This document shows, in pieces, positions 1-10,040 of a DNA stretch of 64,000 bases. Numbering within the stretch: the first letter of the stretch is position 1; every line of letters starts with the position of its first letter. The DNA comes from Lactifluus volemus. Taxonomy: Eukaryota; Basidiomycota; Agaricomycetes; Russulales; Russulaceae. The translations under genes were made by a program, and so were the position numbers. The stretch covers positions 1 to 64,000 of the forward strand of contig WTXI01000021.1 in NCBI GenBank assembly GCA_022376515.1, given 5' to 3'. Below the pieces are notes generated by a model. That model was given only the letters and a program-made list of their open reading frames with translations. It ran no database searches and was not told where the DNA came from.

Positions 1-2932
1 GGGTCAGAAGGGACGCATGGAAGACATTGTGGATCTTCCATTGGGGTGGCAAATCTAATTTGTACACATAGGGCGAGATCACTTTGATGACGCGGAGAGG
101 TCCGAAGCGTTTCGGTCGAAGCTTCTTCGTCGGATAAGGCAGGTTTAAGTTCGTTCCCTCGAGTAGAACCATCTGTCCCTCGGTGAAAGGTCGGAAGTGG
201 CGCTGCCCTTTCTTCCGTTCGTGATATTTCCTTGTCATGTCCTGTGCCTGTCGAATAGCCTTTTGCGCTCGTTCCCGCAGTCCTCGGAGGTAAGTGGATC
301 GTTCCTCTAGGGCCGGTAGGGCCGAGTCCGTTATCTGCTGTTCCTGAGCGCGCGGAGTGAAGCCAATGAGTAATTCGAAGGGGGTTTTTCCGGTGGTGGA
401 ACTGGGCCAGGAGTTGTGTACGAATTGGGCAAGAGGGAGCCATCGTGCCCAGTCGTTCTGTTGGAAGTTGCCGTAGATTCGAAGGTACTGTTCTAGCCAT
501 TGGTTTGTCCTTTCTGATTGGCCGTCTGTCTGGGGGTGGTATGCTGTACTAATATTTTGGTTTATTTTGAATCGTTTACAAAGGTCTGTTGTCCATTTTG
601 AGGTAAACCTCGTGTCGCGGTCTGATATGACGGTCTTTGGAACCCCATAGTGAGGGAAAACGTGCTGGGCGTAGAGTGCGGCTACTCCTTCAGAGTCAAT
701 TTTCTGGGTACAAGGGAGGAAGAACGCCGCCTTTGTACAGTCGTGGTCAGTGATCGTTAGGATGGAGTCGTAACCCTGTGATGGTGGGAGGTCTACAATG
801 AGGTCGAGTGCGATAGTTTCGAATGGTAGTGCGTTTGGTTTAACAGTGATTGGGTAAATTGGAACTTTGGGCCGGACTGTGTTGCTTTTTGTGGTCTGAC
901 AGGTGGCGCATCCCTTGACGTATTGTCGCACAAAGGTTTTCATATCGGGCCACCAATAACCTTGTCCCACTGCGTACAGGGTTTTTGAAATTCCGGGGTG
1001 TCCAGCAGTTACGTGATCATGGTGCGCAGCAATCACCTCCCTCCTCAGGGCGTTGTCTGCCACGACAACGATCTTCCCACCACGGGTCCACAGGCCATGT
1101 GGACCCCGTTCAAGTCGAAAGGGGGCTGACCAGCCGGCAATGTCCGTGGGCGCTGCCTCCTGGGCCCGGAGCAGCTTGCCCTCCCAAGGGTCCAGAGGCG
1201 CCAGGGAAAGCGTAGCGACGGACGCAAACAGCTCACTGGGGAGGACAATGACATCCTTATTGTCCAGAGCCCCAGTATCAAAGTCCGGGCGACGAGAGAG
1301 AGGGTCTGCCCTCATTGACTTGCCAGGTTTGTGGATGAGGGAGAGGTTAAATTCCCCCAGCAAGGGAATGTAGCGGGCGACGCGTCGGTTAATATCTCGA
1401 GGGTGGCGATAGTACTGCAAGTTTTTGTGATCGGTATAGACTTTGATCTGGTGACGTGCCCCTAGCAATAGATGGCGCCAACGTTTGAGGGCATGAATAA
1501 TGGCGAGGAGTTCCCGGTCGTGGACGTCATAGCTCCGTTCCGGCGGAGACAGGGCATGGGAGTAGTAACTGATAGGGCGCGGAAGGCCGGTAGGAGTGCG
1601 TTGGAAAAGGATGGCCCCAAGGGCAAATTGAGAGGCGTCCACTTCTACTTCGAAAGGTCGGTCATGGTCTGGGCGGTTAAGGGCCATGTCACGCTCCACC
1701 AGGCTAATGAGGCGTTTCACAGCCGCTCGTTGTTCGTCTCCCCAACGAAAGGGGACGTCCTTCTTTAAGAGGTCGGTAAGGGGTCGTGCGATTTCTGCAA
1801 AGCCGGGGATAAAGGGGCGGTGATAGCCGAACACCCCCAAAGTGCTCCGCACACCGGAGACGGTGCTCTGCTCAGTGGGCCATTCCAGCAGCCCCTGTCG
1901 CTTTGTTGGGTCTAGGGATATCTTGCCATCCTCGACCACGATACCCAGATAGTGTACTTTGGGCTGCTCGAAATGACACTTAGCCGCTTTTAGGAAGAAG
2001 GACTCGTCCTCGAAGCGCTGTAATACTTGGTGAACGATGGTTCGGTGAAGGGCTAGATCCGCCTCGTTCCGGTTAGGGGTGGCGATGAGAAAGTCGTCCA
2101 TATATATGTGGATAAAGTCGGGGTAGGCGTTCAACAGGTCGCGGAAGACGGTGTGCATACAACGTTGGAAGGTTCCTGGCGCGTTCCGAAGGCCGAAGGG
2201 CATCACATTGGGGAGGTATAGGCCAAAGGGGGTGATAAAGGCGGCCTTCCAGCAGTCTTCTGCCTTGATCCGGATGTTGTTATAACCCCAGCGGATATCG
2301 AGGGTAGTAAAGAGTTGCTTTCCCTCTAGTTGCTCTAGAATTGTTTCAATGCGTGGGAGAGGGTATACGTCTGGTATGGTCCACTCGTTGACTTTTCGAT
2401 AATCCTGGACCGGGCGAAGGGAGCCATCCTGCTTTTTTACAAAGAAGAACGGGGTCGCCCAGGGTGAATCCCCCTTCTCGATGTAGCCTAGTCTTTCGTT
2501 TTCATCTATCCATTTGCGCGCTGCTTCCATCTCTGCTGGGCTGAGTGGGTAGGTTTTGCTTTTTATGGTGGAGGGAGCTCCCTCCCTTAGTTTAATTTCG
2601 TGGTCGTCTAGCTGAGCTGGGGGGAAGCGATGGGATAGTTCTTCAGAGAAGACCCTCCAGTGGCGTTTGTATTCCTGAGGAAGGGAGGGGTCTCCCGCTT
2701 GTCGCGGCGCCTTAATGGCCCATTCTGTGGCCACCGAGGTCTTGTTTAGGCTCGTAGGGGGCGTGATGCGCGGGGGTATGATACGTGGCTCGGATATTTT
2801 GGAGACCCCGTCGGGCCACTCCGGAAAGTATTCTGCCCACTTCTGTAATTCTGGGTGTCTGTCTTCCAGGCCCTTCTTCTGACTTGCAGTTAACTTGTCA
2901 TCCTGCAGCCGGAGCTTTAGGTGGGCCAACAT
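1..2932 (-). CDS. Gypsy-1 pol: RT, RNase H and integrase (partial, open at left edge)
   Basis: One uninterrupted minus-strand frame from an ATG at 2932 to the window edge. In order it shows an RT core with the catalytic box IYMDDF near 2090-2107, an RNase H start with EVDAS near 1640, an integrase zinc domain (two His followed by CATC near 900) and a D,D,E core containing AYHPQTDGQSER near 520. A C-terminal GPY/F-like module (FGPLRVIKVISPYVYKL) follows, and the frame leaves the window at HASLLT. It lies in exactly the same frame as the upstream gag-protease frame, from which a single TGA (2936-2938) separates it. The product would reverse-transcribe and integrate the element. Nothing visible in this part disables it. 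A chromodomain, if there is one, would lie outside the window. Confidence 0.9.
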   Translation of the reverse strand, partial: MLAHLKLRLQDDKLTASQKKGLEDRHPELQKWAEYFPEWPDGVSKISEPRIIPPRITPPTSLNKTSVATEWAIKAPRQAGDPSLPQEYKRHWRVFSEELSHRFPPAQLDDHEIKLREGAPSTIKSKTYPLSPAEMEAARKWIDENERLGYIEKGDSPWATPFFFVKKQDGSLRPVQDYRKVNEWTIPDVYPLPRIETILEQLEGKQLFTTLDIRWGYNNIRIKAEDCWKAAFITPFGLYLPNVMPFGLRNAPGTFQRCMHTVFRDLLNAYPDFIHIYMDDFLIATPNRNEADLALHRTIVHQVLQRFEDESFFLKAAKCHFEQPKVHYLGIVVEDGKISLDPTKRQGLLEWPTEQSTVSGVRSTLGVFGYHRPFIPGFAEIARPLTDLLKKDVPFRWGDEQRAAVKRLISLVERDMALNRPDHDRPFEVEVDASQFALGAILFQRTPTGLPRPISYYSHALSPPERSYDVHDRELLAIIHALKRWRHLLLGARHQIKVYTDHKNLQYYRHPRDINRRVARYIPLLGEFNLSLIHKPGKSMRADPLSRRPDFDTGALDNKDVIVLPSELFASVATLSLAPLDPWEGKLLRAQEAAPTDIAGWSAPFRLERGPHGLWTRGGKIVVVADNALRREVIAAHHDHVTAGHPGISKTLYAVGQGYWWPDMKTFVRQYVKGCATCQTTKSNTVRPKVPIYPITVKPNALPFETIALDLIVDLPPSQGYDSILTITDHDCTKAAFFLPCTQKIDSEGVAALYAQHVFPHYGVPKTVISDRDTRFTSKWTTDLCKRFKINQNISTAYHPQTDGQSERTNQWLEQYLRIYGNFQQNDWARWLPLAQFVHNSWPSSTTGKTPFELLIGFTPRAQEQQITDSALPALEERSTYLRGLRERAQKAIRQAQDMTRKYHERKKGQRHFRPFTEGQMVLLEGTNLNLPYPTKKLRPKRFGPLRVIKVISPYVYKLDLPPQWKIHNVFHASLLT

Positions 2933-2935
2933 TTT

Positions 2936-5251
2936 TCAGGTGTTTTCCTGTTTGACGTCCGCTTCCCTGAGACGTTGCTTGGCATGATCTTCCACCCCTA
3001 GGAAGCGGGCTCTGGTGACCGCACGAGTGGCCACCTCAATAGGGAGATCGTCCCAAGTCATGTTCGTCCAATTGATCTTTGGGTTAAAGGCCTTGAGCCA
3101 GGTGAAACCGAAAATTATCCGGTCCTTCCCCAGGTTTGCGACGAGGAATAGCAGTTCTTCGCTCTTGCTCCCCCGTGTGACGTGAAGTATGGCATATCGT
3201 GTGACTGCACCGCTCCGGTTATTCGTTCCGTCCACATTGGTGACTTGCACTGGTATTGGGAGCTGTCGGGTGGCAATCCCCCACCTCTCAACTGTCCGCT
3301 GGTCAATAAAGTTTTCACTCGCCCCACTGTCAACAAGGGCTGCTTCCCCAACCGTTCCACGCATAGATCGAAAGATAAAGGGCATGTTTATTGATTTAAT
3401 GCCTCGATGTCGTACAAACAAGATGCGTGGTTGTTCTGCTCCATGCCAGGTTGGCGGGCAGGAGCCTAGAGAAAATCCTCCCCGTCCTCCTTTTGCAATT
3501 CGTCCCACACCTGCTCCCTTTCCTCTTGGTTCATCCTTCGAAGGTGTTGCGCCACCTCCGTAGGGGCCCCAGAGTCTATGGTGGGTGTGGGGTCTTCCGA
3601 GGAGGGGCGTAGGTCGATGAGCGGTCCGGGAACTGGTCCTTGGAATTCGGGAGCATTGTGGCCGGTGGTGGTGGTCGCATAGGGCGGTGGTCGCGGCACA
3701 TACACCGGCGGGGGTTGGCGCCAATTTCCTGCCCGAGTTCGGTTTGCGCGTAAGATGGCCTGCTTCCTGATGGCTGTCCGCCCTGTTGTCCCCCTCTGGT
3801 AGTCTGGGGGACACGTCTGGAGGGTTGCCCCTGGGGCAGTTTTTGACGAAGTGGCCAAATTGTCCACATCCCATGCATCGACCTTCTTTTCGGAATTTCT
3901 CTCGCTGGGCACGGGTTGCCGAGTTGGCTTCGGTATGGGCAGTGTCGACATCCATGGCGAAGGGATCTCTTCTGGACTGCGAGGGTCTCGGGGTTAATCC
4001 CATCCCCCGCCTCAGTTGTTCCTGAGTCAGGGTAGGTCGGCTTGGTTGGCCCGGTCGCTGCCCTAGGAGGGCCATCCTGGCCTTGTGTCGGTTGTTCTGA
4101 TTTCTAGTGTCTCGCTCCCACATGTCTAAGGTGGTCGGCCAGGTCTCCTGGTTGAGGATGGCCTTCTTCAACTCGTGTTTCAGTCCTGCCTGGAACAGGT
4201 CCATGGTTCCAGCATCGTTTCGCGACCATCCAGCTTGCTTTACCAAGGTTTCGAAGCCTGCGATGTACGTGTCGACATCGTCATTGACCATTTTATGGTC
4301 CTTAAGTTTCTCGTAAGCGCGCTGTTTCTTATTTGAATCAGTAAAGGCGTCCTTGAACGCCTGCTCGAACTCGGTCCAAATGGCTTCTTCGTTGTGCGGG
4401 TGTGTGGTGGCTTCTAGTTTTGTCAATTGTTCCTCCTGCCAGTCGTTGACCTTCTCCCCCTTGATGTAACTAAGAGCCATGAGAACCCGGTTAAACGGGT
4501 TGTTCATTTCGTCGCTGTTTCGGTTTATGAGTTTCCACTGTTTGAACTCTTTTAGGAAGAGGTCGCTTCGGTTCCTGTCCCCATAGAAGATTGAAGGGGC
4601 CAGCCCCTTTAGACCTCCGGTTCCTGGATTTGCGGGAATAGTGGCAGCAGCGGTGACGGTGCTTCCTGCCTGAGCCATTCTTTGGCTAGATGAAGAGGCG
4701 GCAGCGGCTGAGATGGGGGGTAGCCCGCTAGGGGTACCAGGGGCGGCTTGGGAGGAGAGTAGCGGGGGAAGGAGGCTCCCTCCCCGCTGGTAGAGGTCAT
4801 AGACTTGTGAGGATATTTGCTGTGCCATTGCGGGCGGTTGTTCGGGGATAAGAGGATGGGTTCCTTGTAGAGTAACGATGGCACTAGTAGCTGCGGCAAG
4901 GGTATCGTCCGCAAGGGGGTTTGGTTGTTGCTGGGGAGAGGCTGGGGGTTCTTCCTCGGCCTCTGAGTCGGAAGAGTTTGAGTTTGAGACGCCGAAACGC
5001 CCTGGTGGCCTAGGGGATCGGTACGCGGGGTGCTCCCTGTCGGTTTCTCTCCAGTAGCCTAAGCCTGCTGCAGAGCAATGTATGGGTTGTAAGAGGTTTC
5101 CTGAGCGGGTTCGGAAGATGTTTCCTTCTGGGTCTGGTTCGATGAGATACCAGGAGTTGTTTATGAATTCACAAAAATCGTTGAGTAGATTTCCTCGTCC
5201 GTCACGGGTAGTAACTTGATAGGCTCCCCTTCCAACGTTTGTGTTGACCAA
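2936..5251 (-). CDS. Gypsy-1 gag-protease polyprotein (771 aa)
   Basis: The N-terminal half is a retrotransposon capsid-type Gag (FYGDRNRSDLFLKEFKQW onward, about residues 225-390). It is followed by a CCHC zinc knuckle (CMGCGQFGHFVKNC, around residue 458). The last third is a retropepsin-like protease with the DSGASENFID active-site motif (around residue 645). Between knuckle and protease this frame is unusually His/Arg/Pro-rich. The other two minus frames there read more like natural Gag tail: one contains SRRVPQTTRGGQQGGQ, and the next ends in EEREQVWDELQKEDGEDFL followed by a stop at 3466. The Gag tail is therefore probably broken by small indels, and the apparent Gag-protease fusion is partly an artefact of them (inference). 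Confidence 0.8.
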   Translation of the reverse strand: MVNTNVGRGAYQVTTRDGRGNLLNDFCEFINNSWYLIEPDPEGNIFRTRSGNLLQPIHCSAAGLGYWRETDREHPAYRSPRPPGRFGVSNSNSSDSEAEEEPPASPQQQPNPLADDTLAAATSAIVTLQGTHPLIPEQPPAMAQQISSQVYDLYQRGGSLLPPLLSSQAAPGTPSGLPPISAAAASSSSQRMAQAGSTVTAAATIPANPGTGGLKGLAPSIFYGDRNRSDLFLKEFKQWKLINRNSDEMNNPFNRVLMALSYIKGEKVNDWQEEQLTKLEATTHPHNEEAIWTEFEQAFKDAFTDSNKKQRAYEKLKDHKMVNDDVDTYIAGFETLVKQAGWSRNDAGTMDLFQAGLKHELKKAILNQETWPTTLDMWERDTRNQNNRHKARMALLGQRPGQPSRPTLTQEQLRRGMGLTPRPSQSRRDPFAMDVDTAHTEANSATRAQREKFRKEGRCMGCGQFGHFVKNCPRGNPPDVSPRLPEGDNRADSHQEAGHLTRKPNSGRKLAPTPAGVCAATTALCDHHHRPQCSRIPRTSSRTAHRPTPLLGRPHTHHRLWGPYGGGATPSKDEPRGKGAGVGRIAKGGRGGFSLGSCPPTWHGAEQPRILFVRHRGIKSINMPFIFRSMRGTVGEAALVDSGASENFIDQRTVERWGIATRQLPIPVQVTNVDGTNNRSGAVTRYAILHVTRGSKSEELLFLVANLGKDRIIFGFTWLKAFNPKINWTNMTWDDLPIEVATRAVTRARFLGVEDHAKQRLREADVKQENT

Positions 5252-5346
5252 GATCCACTGAGCAACGCCTTTTACGTGTGCAGGTAGGCCGTCTCCTATT
5301 CGAAGAGGAATATAGGTCCAATGATTATTGTCAGGGATCGGGGCGT

Positions 5347-6537
5347 TTAAGGACGTGTTGCCTGAACTGCCGCTGCTTCTGGTACTCCTAGTAGTACCAG
5401 TAGCGCAACTTTATAGTAGCGGTAGGCGTTGAGTTTGGGTTGGTGGTGTGGGGCAAACTGTGGATACTCCCTAATGTATTGTTCAACGAACTCGATCTCT
5501 CGTGCGATATCGGCGAGCTCGTCGAGGGTGGATTGGATGAAACGGAGGTGGTCTACTTCCTCTTGTAAATCCTGGATTTGTTGGCTGGTTTCAAGATGGA
5601 TCTCTTCTTCGTTTTCTGTCAAAGACTGAGGGTCTACTCGTTCGTAGGGGTTTGGGTTAGGTGGTCGAGACGTCGTGTGAGGTTCTCTCTTCGATGGATA
5701 AGGATTCCTACTGCAAAGGCAATGATCCCTTCCGGATCTGGGTGTGTGGAAAGGTGGATGAGGAGTAGGTCTAGACTTTCTTCAACGTCAAAGAGTTCTA
5801 TGATAGTCTCGTCAATGAGAGTGGTGGTGCCTTCAGTCGATGGTGACGTCGGTTCTGTTGTATTCGAGGATATGTTGGAGGAAGAAGCGATACTGTTCAA
5901 GGAGGTGAATGGTGTTCTCAAAGAAGGTGACGAGTTCTGGTTCTTCTTCCCGTAGAGAGGCGAAGAGGAGTAGGTCGGTATGAACCCACTCGAGTTCTAA
6001 GCAGATATGGAAGATAAGGTCTCTTGGTTGGCTCTGCAAGCGGCGGTCAAAAAGGTAGGGTCTAAGGTTTGCTCTGTTTAGGATGGGGGTCCTTTCGGGT
6101 GCTTGCGGTCTTTCCGGGTGATCGGGTGCGTGCGGGGGATCTATGTTTCTTTGTTGTGATAGCGGCAACGGTCTTCCTTGCAGAAACACTCGTGCTGGAG
6201 GGCGTGGATGTGGGTGTAGTGTACCTTTTTCCCTGGTACGAACTCGTGAAAGGCGTGGGTGGTGTACGGTGGTCCTCGAAGTAGGGCCCGGAGATCAAAG
6301 GTAGGAGGGGGAACGGGAGTGATGGGTTCTCGGGGGAGTCGAAGGGGTTTCCTTATACGTGGTATGATGACTAAGGGTGACTGGGGTCTTGGTAGGGCAC
6401 AGGGTTTTTCCTCTGGTGCGACGATGCGACGGGGTTCTTCCTCTTCTCTTACTTATATGGGCACGTAGCTCCTTCACAAGTGGAGGGTCGACTTGGGCAA
6501 CGAGTAGGTTGGACTTAGCTAATGACTTGAAGACCAA
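5347..6537 (-). other. Gypsy-1 upstream coding region, several short overlapping frames
   Basis: Between the LTR and gag, the minus strand carries protein-like pieces in different frames. One starts at 6537 (MVFKSLAKSNLLVAQVD). A second, without ATG, ends near 6145 in a Cys/His-rich stretch (HECFCKEDRCRYHNKET). Others lie at 5833-6189, 5634-5921 and 5347-5622, the last with an acidic coiled-coil-like start. None is long enough to be convincing alone. Together they look like one or two ancestral reading frames broken by indels. I do not recognise a family. It may be an extra 5' gene of this Gypsy lineage. Confidence 0.4.
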
Positions 6538-6618
6538 CTGAGGTCTGGTAGGGTTTAGGGTTGTTTGAGAGACTTCACTTTTGTCAAGGCTCAGAGGGGC
6601 CTTGGCGCACGACGGTGC

Positions 6619-7161
6619 TGTGACAGTGATCGAGGAGGGCTGAGCGTGGCACTAAGCCTCAGCACGACGAGGATCACACAAGTTCTTTCCTTGGCTTTAC
6701 TATAGAGGAGAGCGTCGCGCTGACGGATGCACTCTACTGTATCGTCAAAGAAGAGGTCAAGGGTAATCACAAGACGAGACTAAGTCTTGGATGACAACGG
6801 TCAGGAGGTCTGACTTGAGGGGACACGAAGGGAAGAGGGTTCAACTAGTCTGATTGCAGACGAAGCGAAGTCTAAGGAGACAAGCTACAACGGACCGGTT
6901 TATATACTCCTAGGGTGTGATGCTGAGTCATAGAGTCCCAGGCATGTCATGGTGTGACATGCCTCCTAAATAATATATCGTAGATCGAACGGAGAAACTA
7001 CGGAGATCTACGGAGATACCTCGGAAAGATCCAGAGATCTGTATCGTACGCGGAAAGATCCGAAGATCCGTATCGTAGATTGTCTCGGAAGAAAGCGAAA
7101 AAAAGATACCCACAGTCACGTGTGGTTAATACATAAGCAGATCACGTGCCAAACCGTAACA
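6619..7161 (-). repeat. 5' LTR of Gypsy-1
   Basis: The outer end is clear: read on the minus strand it starts TGTTACGG, like the other Gypsy LTRs here, and abuts foreign coding sequence. The inner end is tentative; I place it at a terminal ...TGTCACA near 6619. A TATA-like sequence lies inside. Confidence 0.6.
6897..6912 (-). promoter_or_regulatory. TATA-like box in Gypsy-1 LTR
   Basis: Read on the minus strand the segment contains GGAGTATATAAACCG. It lies within the LTR at a plausible distance upstream of the coding region, so it is the likely core promoter of the element. Confidence 0.5.
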
Positions 7162-7171
7162 TCCGTCCACG

Positions 7172-7401
7172 TTGAACACCGTTCATGGTTCCCAGAGGTC
7201 TATGGATCCCAGGCCTAGTTTTTCCACCATCCTTGGGTCGATGAAATTTTCTGTAGCACCACTGTTGAGTAATGCTTTTTCAGCAGCCGTCTTGGTCGCA
7301 CTCGTGAATGATAGGGGAATGTCCAGTGTATTGGTTCTCGAGATACGACATATTTGAGTAAGACGGGCTCGCACCCAGGCTGCACGGGTCGAGCCATTCA
7401 A
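7172..7401 (-). pseudogene. Gypsy-2 protease fragment, truncated by Gypsy-1
   Basis: The frame contains a retropepsin-like motif (LNSGATENFIDPRMVE), with Asn in place of the catalytic Asp of DSGA. It stops at a TGA after DLWEP and then continues in frame as TVFNVDG up to the Gypsy-1 insertion. In Gypsy-1 the corresponding region reads through (QVTNVDG), so the TGA looks like a CGA-to-TGA change. The fragment cannot work: it has a changed catalytic residue, a stop and a truncation. Confidence 0.7.
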
Positions 7402-7943
7402 AAATCCTCTTCTTCTACCAGCCCATCCAAGGCACTGTTGAAGGCTCCTTTCCCGATCTTGGCCCTGATGCTCCTGAGCATCTGGATGGGATCATCATCA
7501 TCGCTGACTTGTGTGGTTTCGTCATCCTCTTTCTTATTGGCTCTAGCCCTGGGCTGCTGTGGCTGTTTGGGATTGCTTTGTCCTTTCTTTTTAGGGCAAT
7601 CCCTGGAGAGGTGTCCTTGTTCCTTGCAGAAGAAGCACCGTCCTTCCTTTCTCAGCCTTTGTTTTTCATCCGCTTTAGCTGAGTCGGTTCTGGTGACATC
7701 GATGTCCATGGCCCAGGGATCTTTCTGAGGGGGGGTTTCTTTCTTCTTGGCCATGAGTTGGCTGGCCCATCGAGGAACGTCCTTTCTGAAGCTGATTTCA
7801 TGCTTCAATTGTTGGTAAGTGTCATGGTGCTGGGTGGCCAACTCTTGCCAGCCCCTCAGGGTGTTTGGGTTCGCCCCTACTTGTTTGAGCATACTGGTGA
7901 GGAGTCCTAGGTCGAGTCCCCTCTTCATCAGCAAAATGTCCAA
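7398..7943 (-). pseudogene. Gypsy-2 gag, C-terminal part (after the TIR insertion)
   Basis: Genuine Gag sequence resumes at about 7925, after TIR copy A, with KRGLDLGLLTSMLKQVG. It contains a CCHC knuckle (CFFCKEQGHLSRDC) near the middle, a basic/acidic tail, and ends LDGLVEEEDF. The residues before KRG come from the inserted element. Together with 10,041-11,209 it makes up one Gag. Confidence 0.8.
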
Positions 7944-10040
7944 GCAGCTTATTTCTACTTAAAGTTACTTAAAAAGTTTTTTTAAGTACTCCTAAGTACT
8001 TTAAGCACTTTAAGCACTTTAAGTCATTTTAAGACAAGTCGGCCTCCAGGAATTTGCTTATTTTCACTTATTTTCGCTTATTTTCGCTTATTTTCGCTTA
8101 TTTTCTGTTTTTTTATTTACTTAAAATCAGGTCAATTTTGACATTTGCATGAATTTCAAGCATGTTTAGTTTTCAGCACTTTTAAGAACATTTTAAGCAA
8201 AGTTTATTTGAGATTACACTACAACATTAGTAACTAGAACTAAGGACACAATCCAGTGGTAGAGGCATGGGGGGCAGGGAGGACGATACGATGATTCGGC
8301 AGTTATCATGAATCCTCCATCTTCACGACTACATCACCGCTCAGCCCGCTCCCACGCGCGATGCCCGCCCACAATGCCTCGCCTACCACGACCACGTCCG
8401 CCGCACCACATACGATGCCAATGTCAACCCCAGCAACGGTCCCACGGCCGCGCCCAGCCGCGACAGCATCGGCGATGGCACGGCTGAGCCCAGGGATCGG
8501 TCGAAACCCCACCACGGCGTCCTGCGTCCGCGATTGAGCCTCCTGCTGGAGCTGAGGCGCACTCCGGAAGAGCGACTCTGATGCATCGAGGAGTGCCACC
8601 CGTGAGCCGGAGAGCACGCGGAAGTCAAGTGCGTGCCGCGCGACGCCCCTACCTGCGCTCCCGCCAGGATTAAACATCACCCGCCACCACCCAGCAGCCT
8701 TTGGCACCGCATGCGCTGAGATGCGTGCAAGCACCTCGAGCACCGGCACTGTGTCACGTAGGACGGAGACGAGCGCAGGGAGGGCGTCTGCGAGTCGGCC
8801 CTGGCGCAGAACCGTGTGCAGGAAGGGTTCAGCTTCGTGCGGGTTTGGTCGGTGATTGTGTGCCTCATCTTGGGATGGGAGACGCCCAAAGTGGAGGTTG
8901 TACGAACCGCCCGTCACTAGTTGGTCCTTGCAGGAGATGGAGGTACTGGCCGATCGCATGCCGCTGCCTGGACCTTGGGCGCCCGTGGCGCACCTCAGCA
9001 ATGAAGCTACCAACGGTCCATCTGGCATATCTTGGTTTGATTGTGGAGGCGACGGAGGAAACGGAAGTGGCCCAGGAGGTGGTGGTGCAGGCGGCAGCGC
9101 AGGAGGAGGCAGCGGAGGTGAAGAACAGTCAGCACGCGTTGGGGTGGGGCAGGCAGCGTGACAACGTACCGAGGAGGGTGCAGATGGCGTCAGCGTAGGC
9201 AGCATGACGCTGTGGGCCGCCCGGCACGGCGGCAGTGCCATTGGGTCCAGGAGGCGCGCGATGTGGAGGTGGCGAAAGCGGTGGCGGCGCAGGAGGCACA
9301 GGAGGACAGAGGAGGACGCAGCGGAGGCAGAGGCAGAGGAGGAGAGGAGGCGGAGGATGCAGCAGTGGGACCCGTTGGGACTCAAAAAAAAAAAGTCAGT
9401 CACAAGTCGCGGTGGCATGTGCAGAAAACGAGAGGCACGAAAATGATGAGGCAACGAAGTTCAACATCGAGCAAACAAGAGTAAACAACAGAAGTGGTTG
9501 CACCGGAACGACTTAGTGAAAATTTCATGACTTTGGCAAAAACTTCGCGACTTCACAAATTTTTCAGTAGGCTTAGCTAATCATGTGATAATTAAGCGAC
9601 TTTAAGTGACTTTAAGTGAATTTAAGCAACTGTACATGTTTAAGTAACAAATAAGCAAACACAATAACTAGTAACCAGTGAACCAATTGTTTTAAGTAGT
9701 TTTAAGTGACAATTAAGCGACACCTGATAATCAAGCAACTGGTAAGTGCAGTAAGCAGTCAACAAGATGTTTTAAGTGCAATTAAGTACACAGACATGAC
9801 ACTTAAGCAGTTGATTAAAAATCACATGGCCACTTTGCTTAAAAAATGGGCATCGCTTAACTTGCTTAATTGTGCTTAAATGACTTAATTGTCTTAGGCT
9901 TCGCTTAATGTACTTAAAACTACTTAAAAAGCAATTTTAAGCAATTTTAAGTACATTTTAAGCATATTTTAAGCACATTTTAAGTAAAACTTTTTAAGTA
10001 ACTTTAAGTAACTTTAAGCTGCTTGGACATTTTGCTGATG
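7926..10040 (-). mobile_element. TIR element copy A (2115 bp), non-autonomous, gene-capturing family
   Basis: The ends are perfect inverted repeats beginning CATCAGCAAAATGTCCAAGC. The outer several hundred bases are packed with CTTAA-type motifs in both orientations. It splits the Gypsy-2 gag (MYN | KRG); the flanks share only TT, so target duplication is short or absent. Copy C (36,977-39,091) has exactly the same length in the opposite orientation, and every open frame I compared is the same in both. No transposase is encoded. The family of the mobilising transposase is unknown to me; dense subterminal repeats occur in CACTA- and hAT-type elements. Confidence 0.85.
8306..9454 (-). CDS. ORF in TIR copy A (382 aa); C-terminal half resembles a captured host gene
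   Basis: The first ~150 residues are Ser/Pro/Ala-rich and derive from simple GCCTCT-like sequence, so they are unlikely to be a folded protein. The second half (about 170-382) has normal composition, with ALPALVSVLRDTVPVLEVLA, KAAGWWRVMF, RHALDFRVLSGSRVALLD and GFRPIPGLSRAIADAV. The pattern reminds me of the C-terminal region of fungal Mediator subunit Med14. This is a tentative recognition from memory and has not been verified. The same ORF is present in copy C, so it has been mobilised. Whether it is translated is unknown. Confidence 0.4.
   Translation of the reverse strand: MPHHFRASRFLHMPPRLVTDFFFLSPNGSHCCILRLLSSSASASAASSSVLLCLLRRHRFRHLHIARLLDPMALPPCRAAHSVMLPTLTPSAPSSVRCHAACPTPTRADCSSPPLPPPALPPAPPPPGPLPFPPSPPQSNQDMPDGPLVASLLRCATGAQGPGSGMRSASTSISCKDQLVTGGSYNLHFGRLPSQDEAHNHRPNPHEAEPFLHTVLRQGRLADALPALVSVLRDTVPVLEVLARISAHAVPKAAGWWRVMFNPGGSAGRGVARHALDFRVLSGSRVALLDASESLFRSAPQLQQEAQSRTQDAVVGFRPIPGLSRAIADAVAAGRGRGTVAGVDIGIVCGAADVVVVGEALWAGIARGSGLSGDVVVKMEDS

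Larger units (their letters stand above)
1..7161 (-). mobile_element. Ty3/Gypsy LTR retrotransposon (Gypsy-1), left end outside window
   Basis: The element runs on the minus strand: 5' LTR at about 6619-7161, an upstream coding region (5.3-6.5 kb), gag-protease (2936-5251) and pol (2932 down to base 1). The protease, RT, RNase H, integrase domain order is that of Ty3/Gypsy. Its high-coordinate end (TGTTACGG read on the minus strand) lies directly against the interrupted protease frame of Gypsy-2, so it is nested inside Gypsy-2. The 3' LTR and the low-coordinate target duplication are outside the window. Confidence 0.88.

Noticed and set aside
8701..9516. Open frames opposite the 382-aa ORF of copy A (and the equivalents in copy C)
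   Set aside because: They are reverse-strand readings of the same GC-rich low-complexity DNA, rich in Gly/Arg/Ala, with no independent coding signal.
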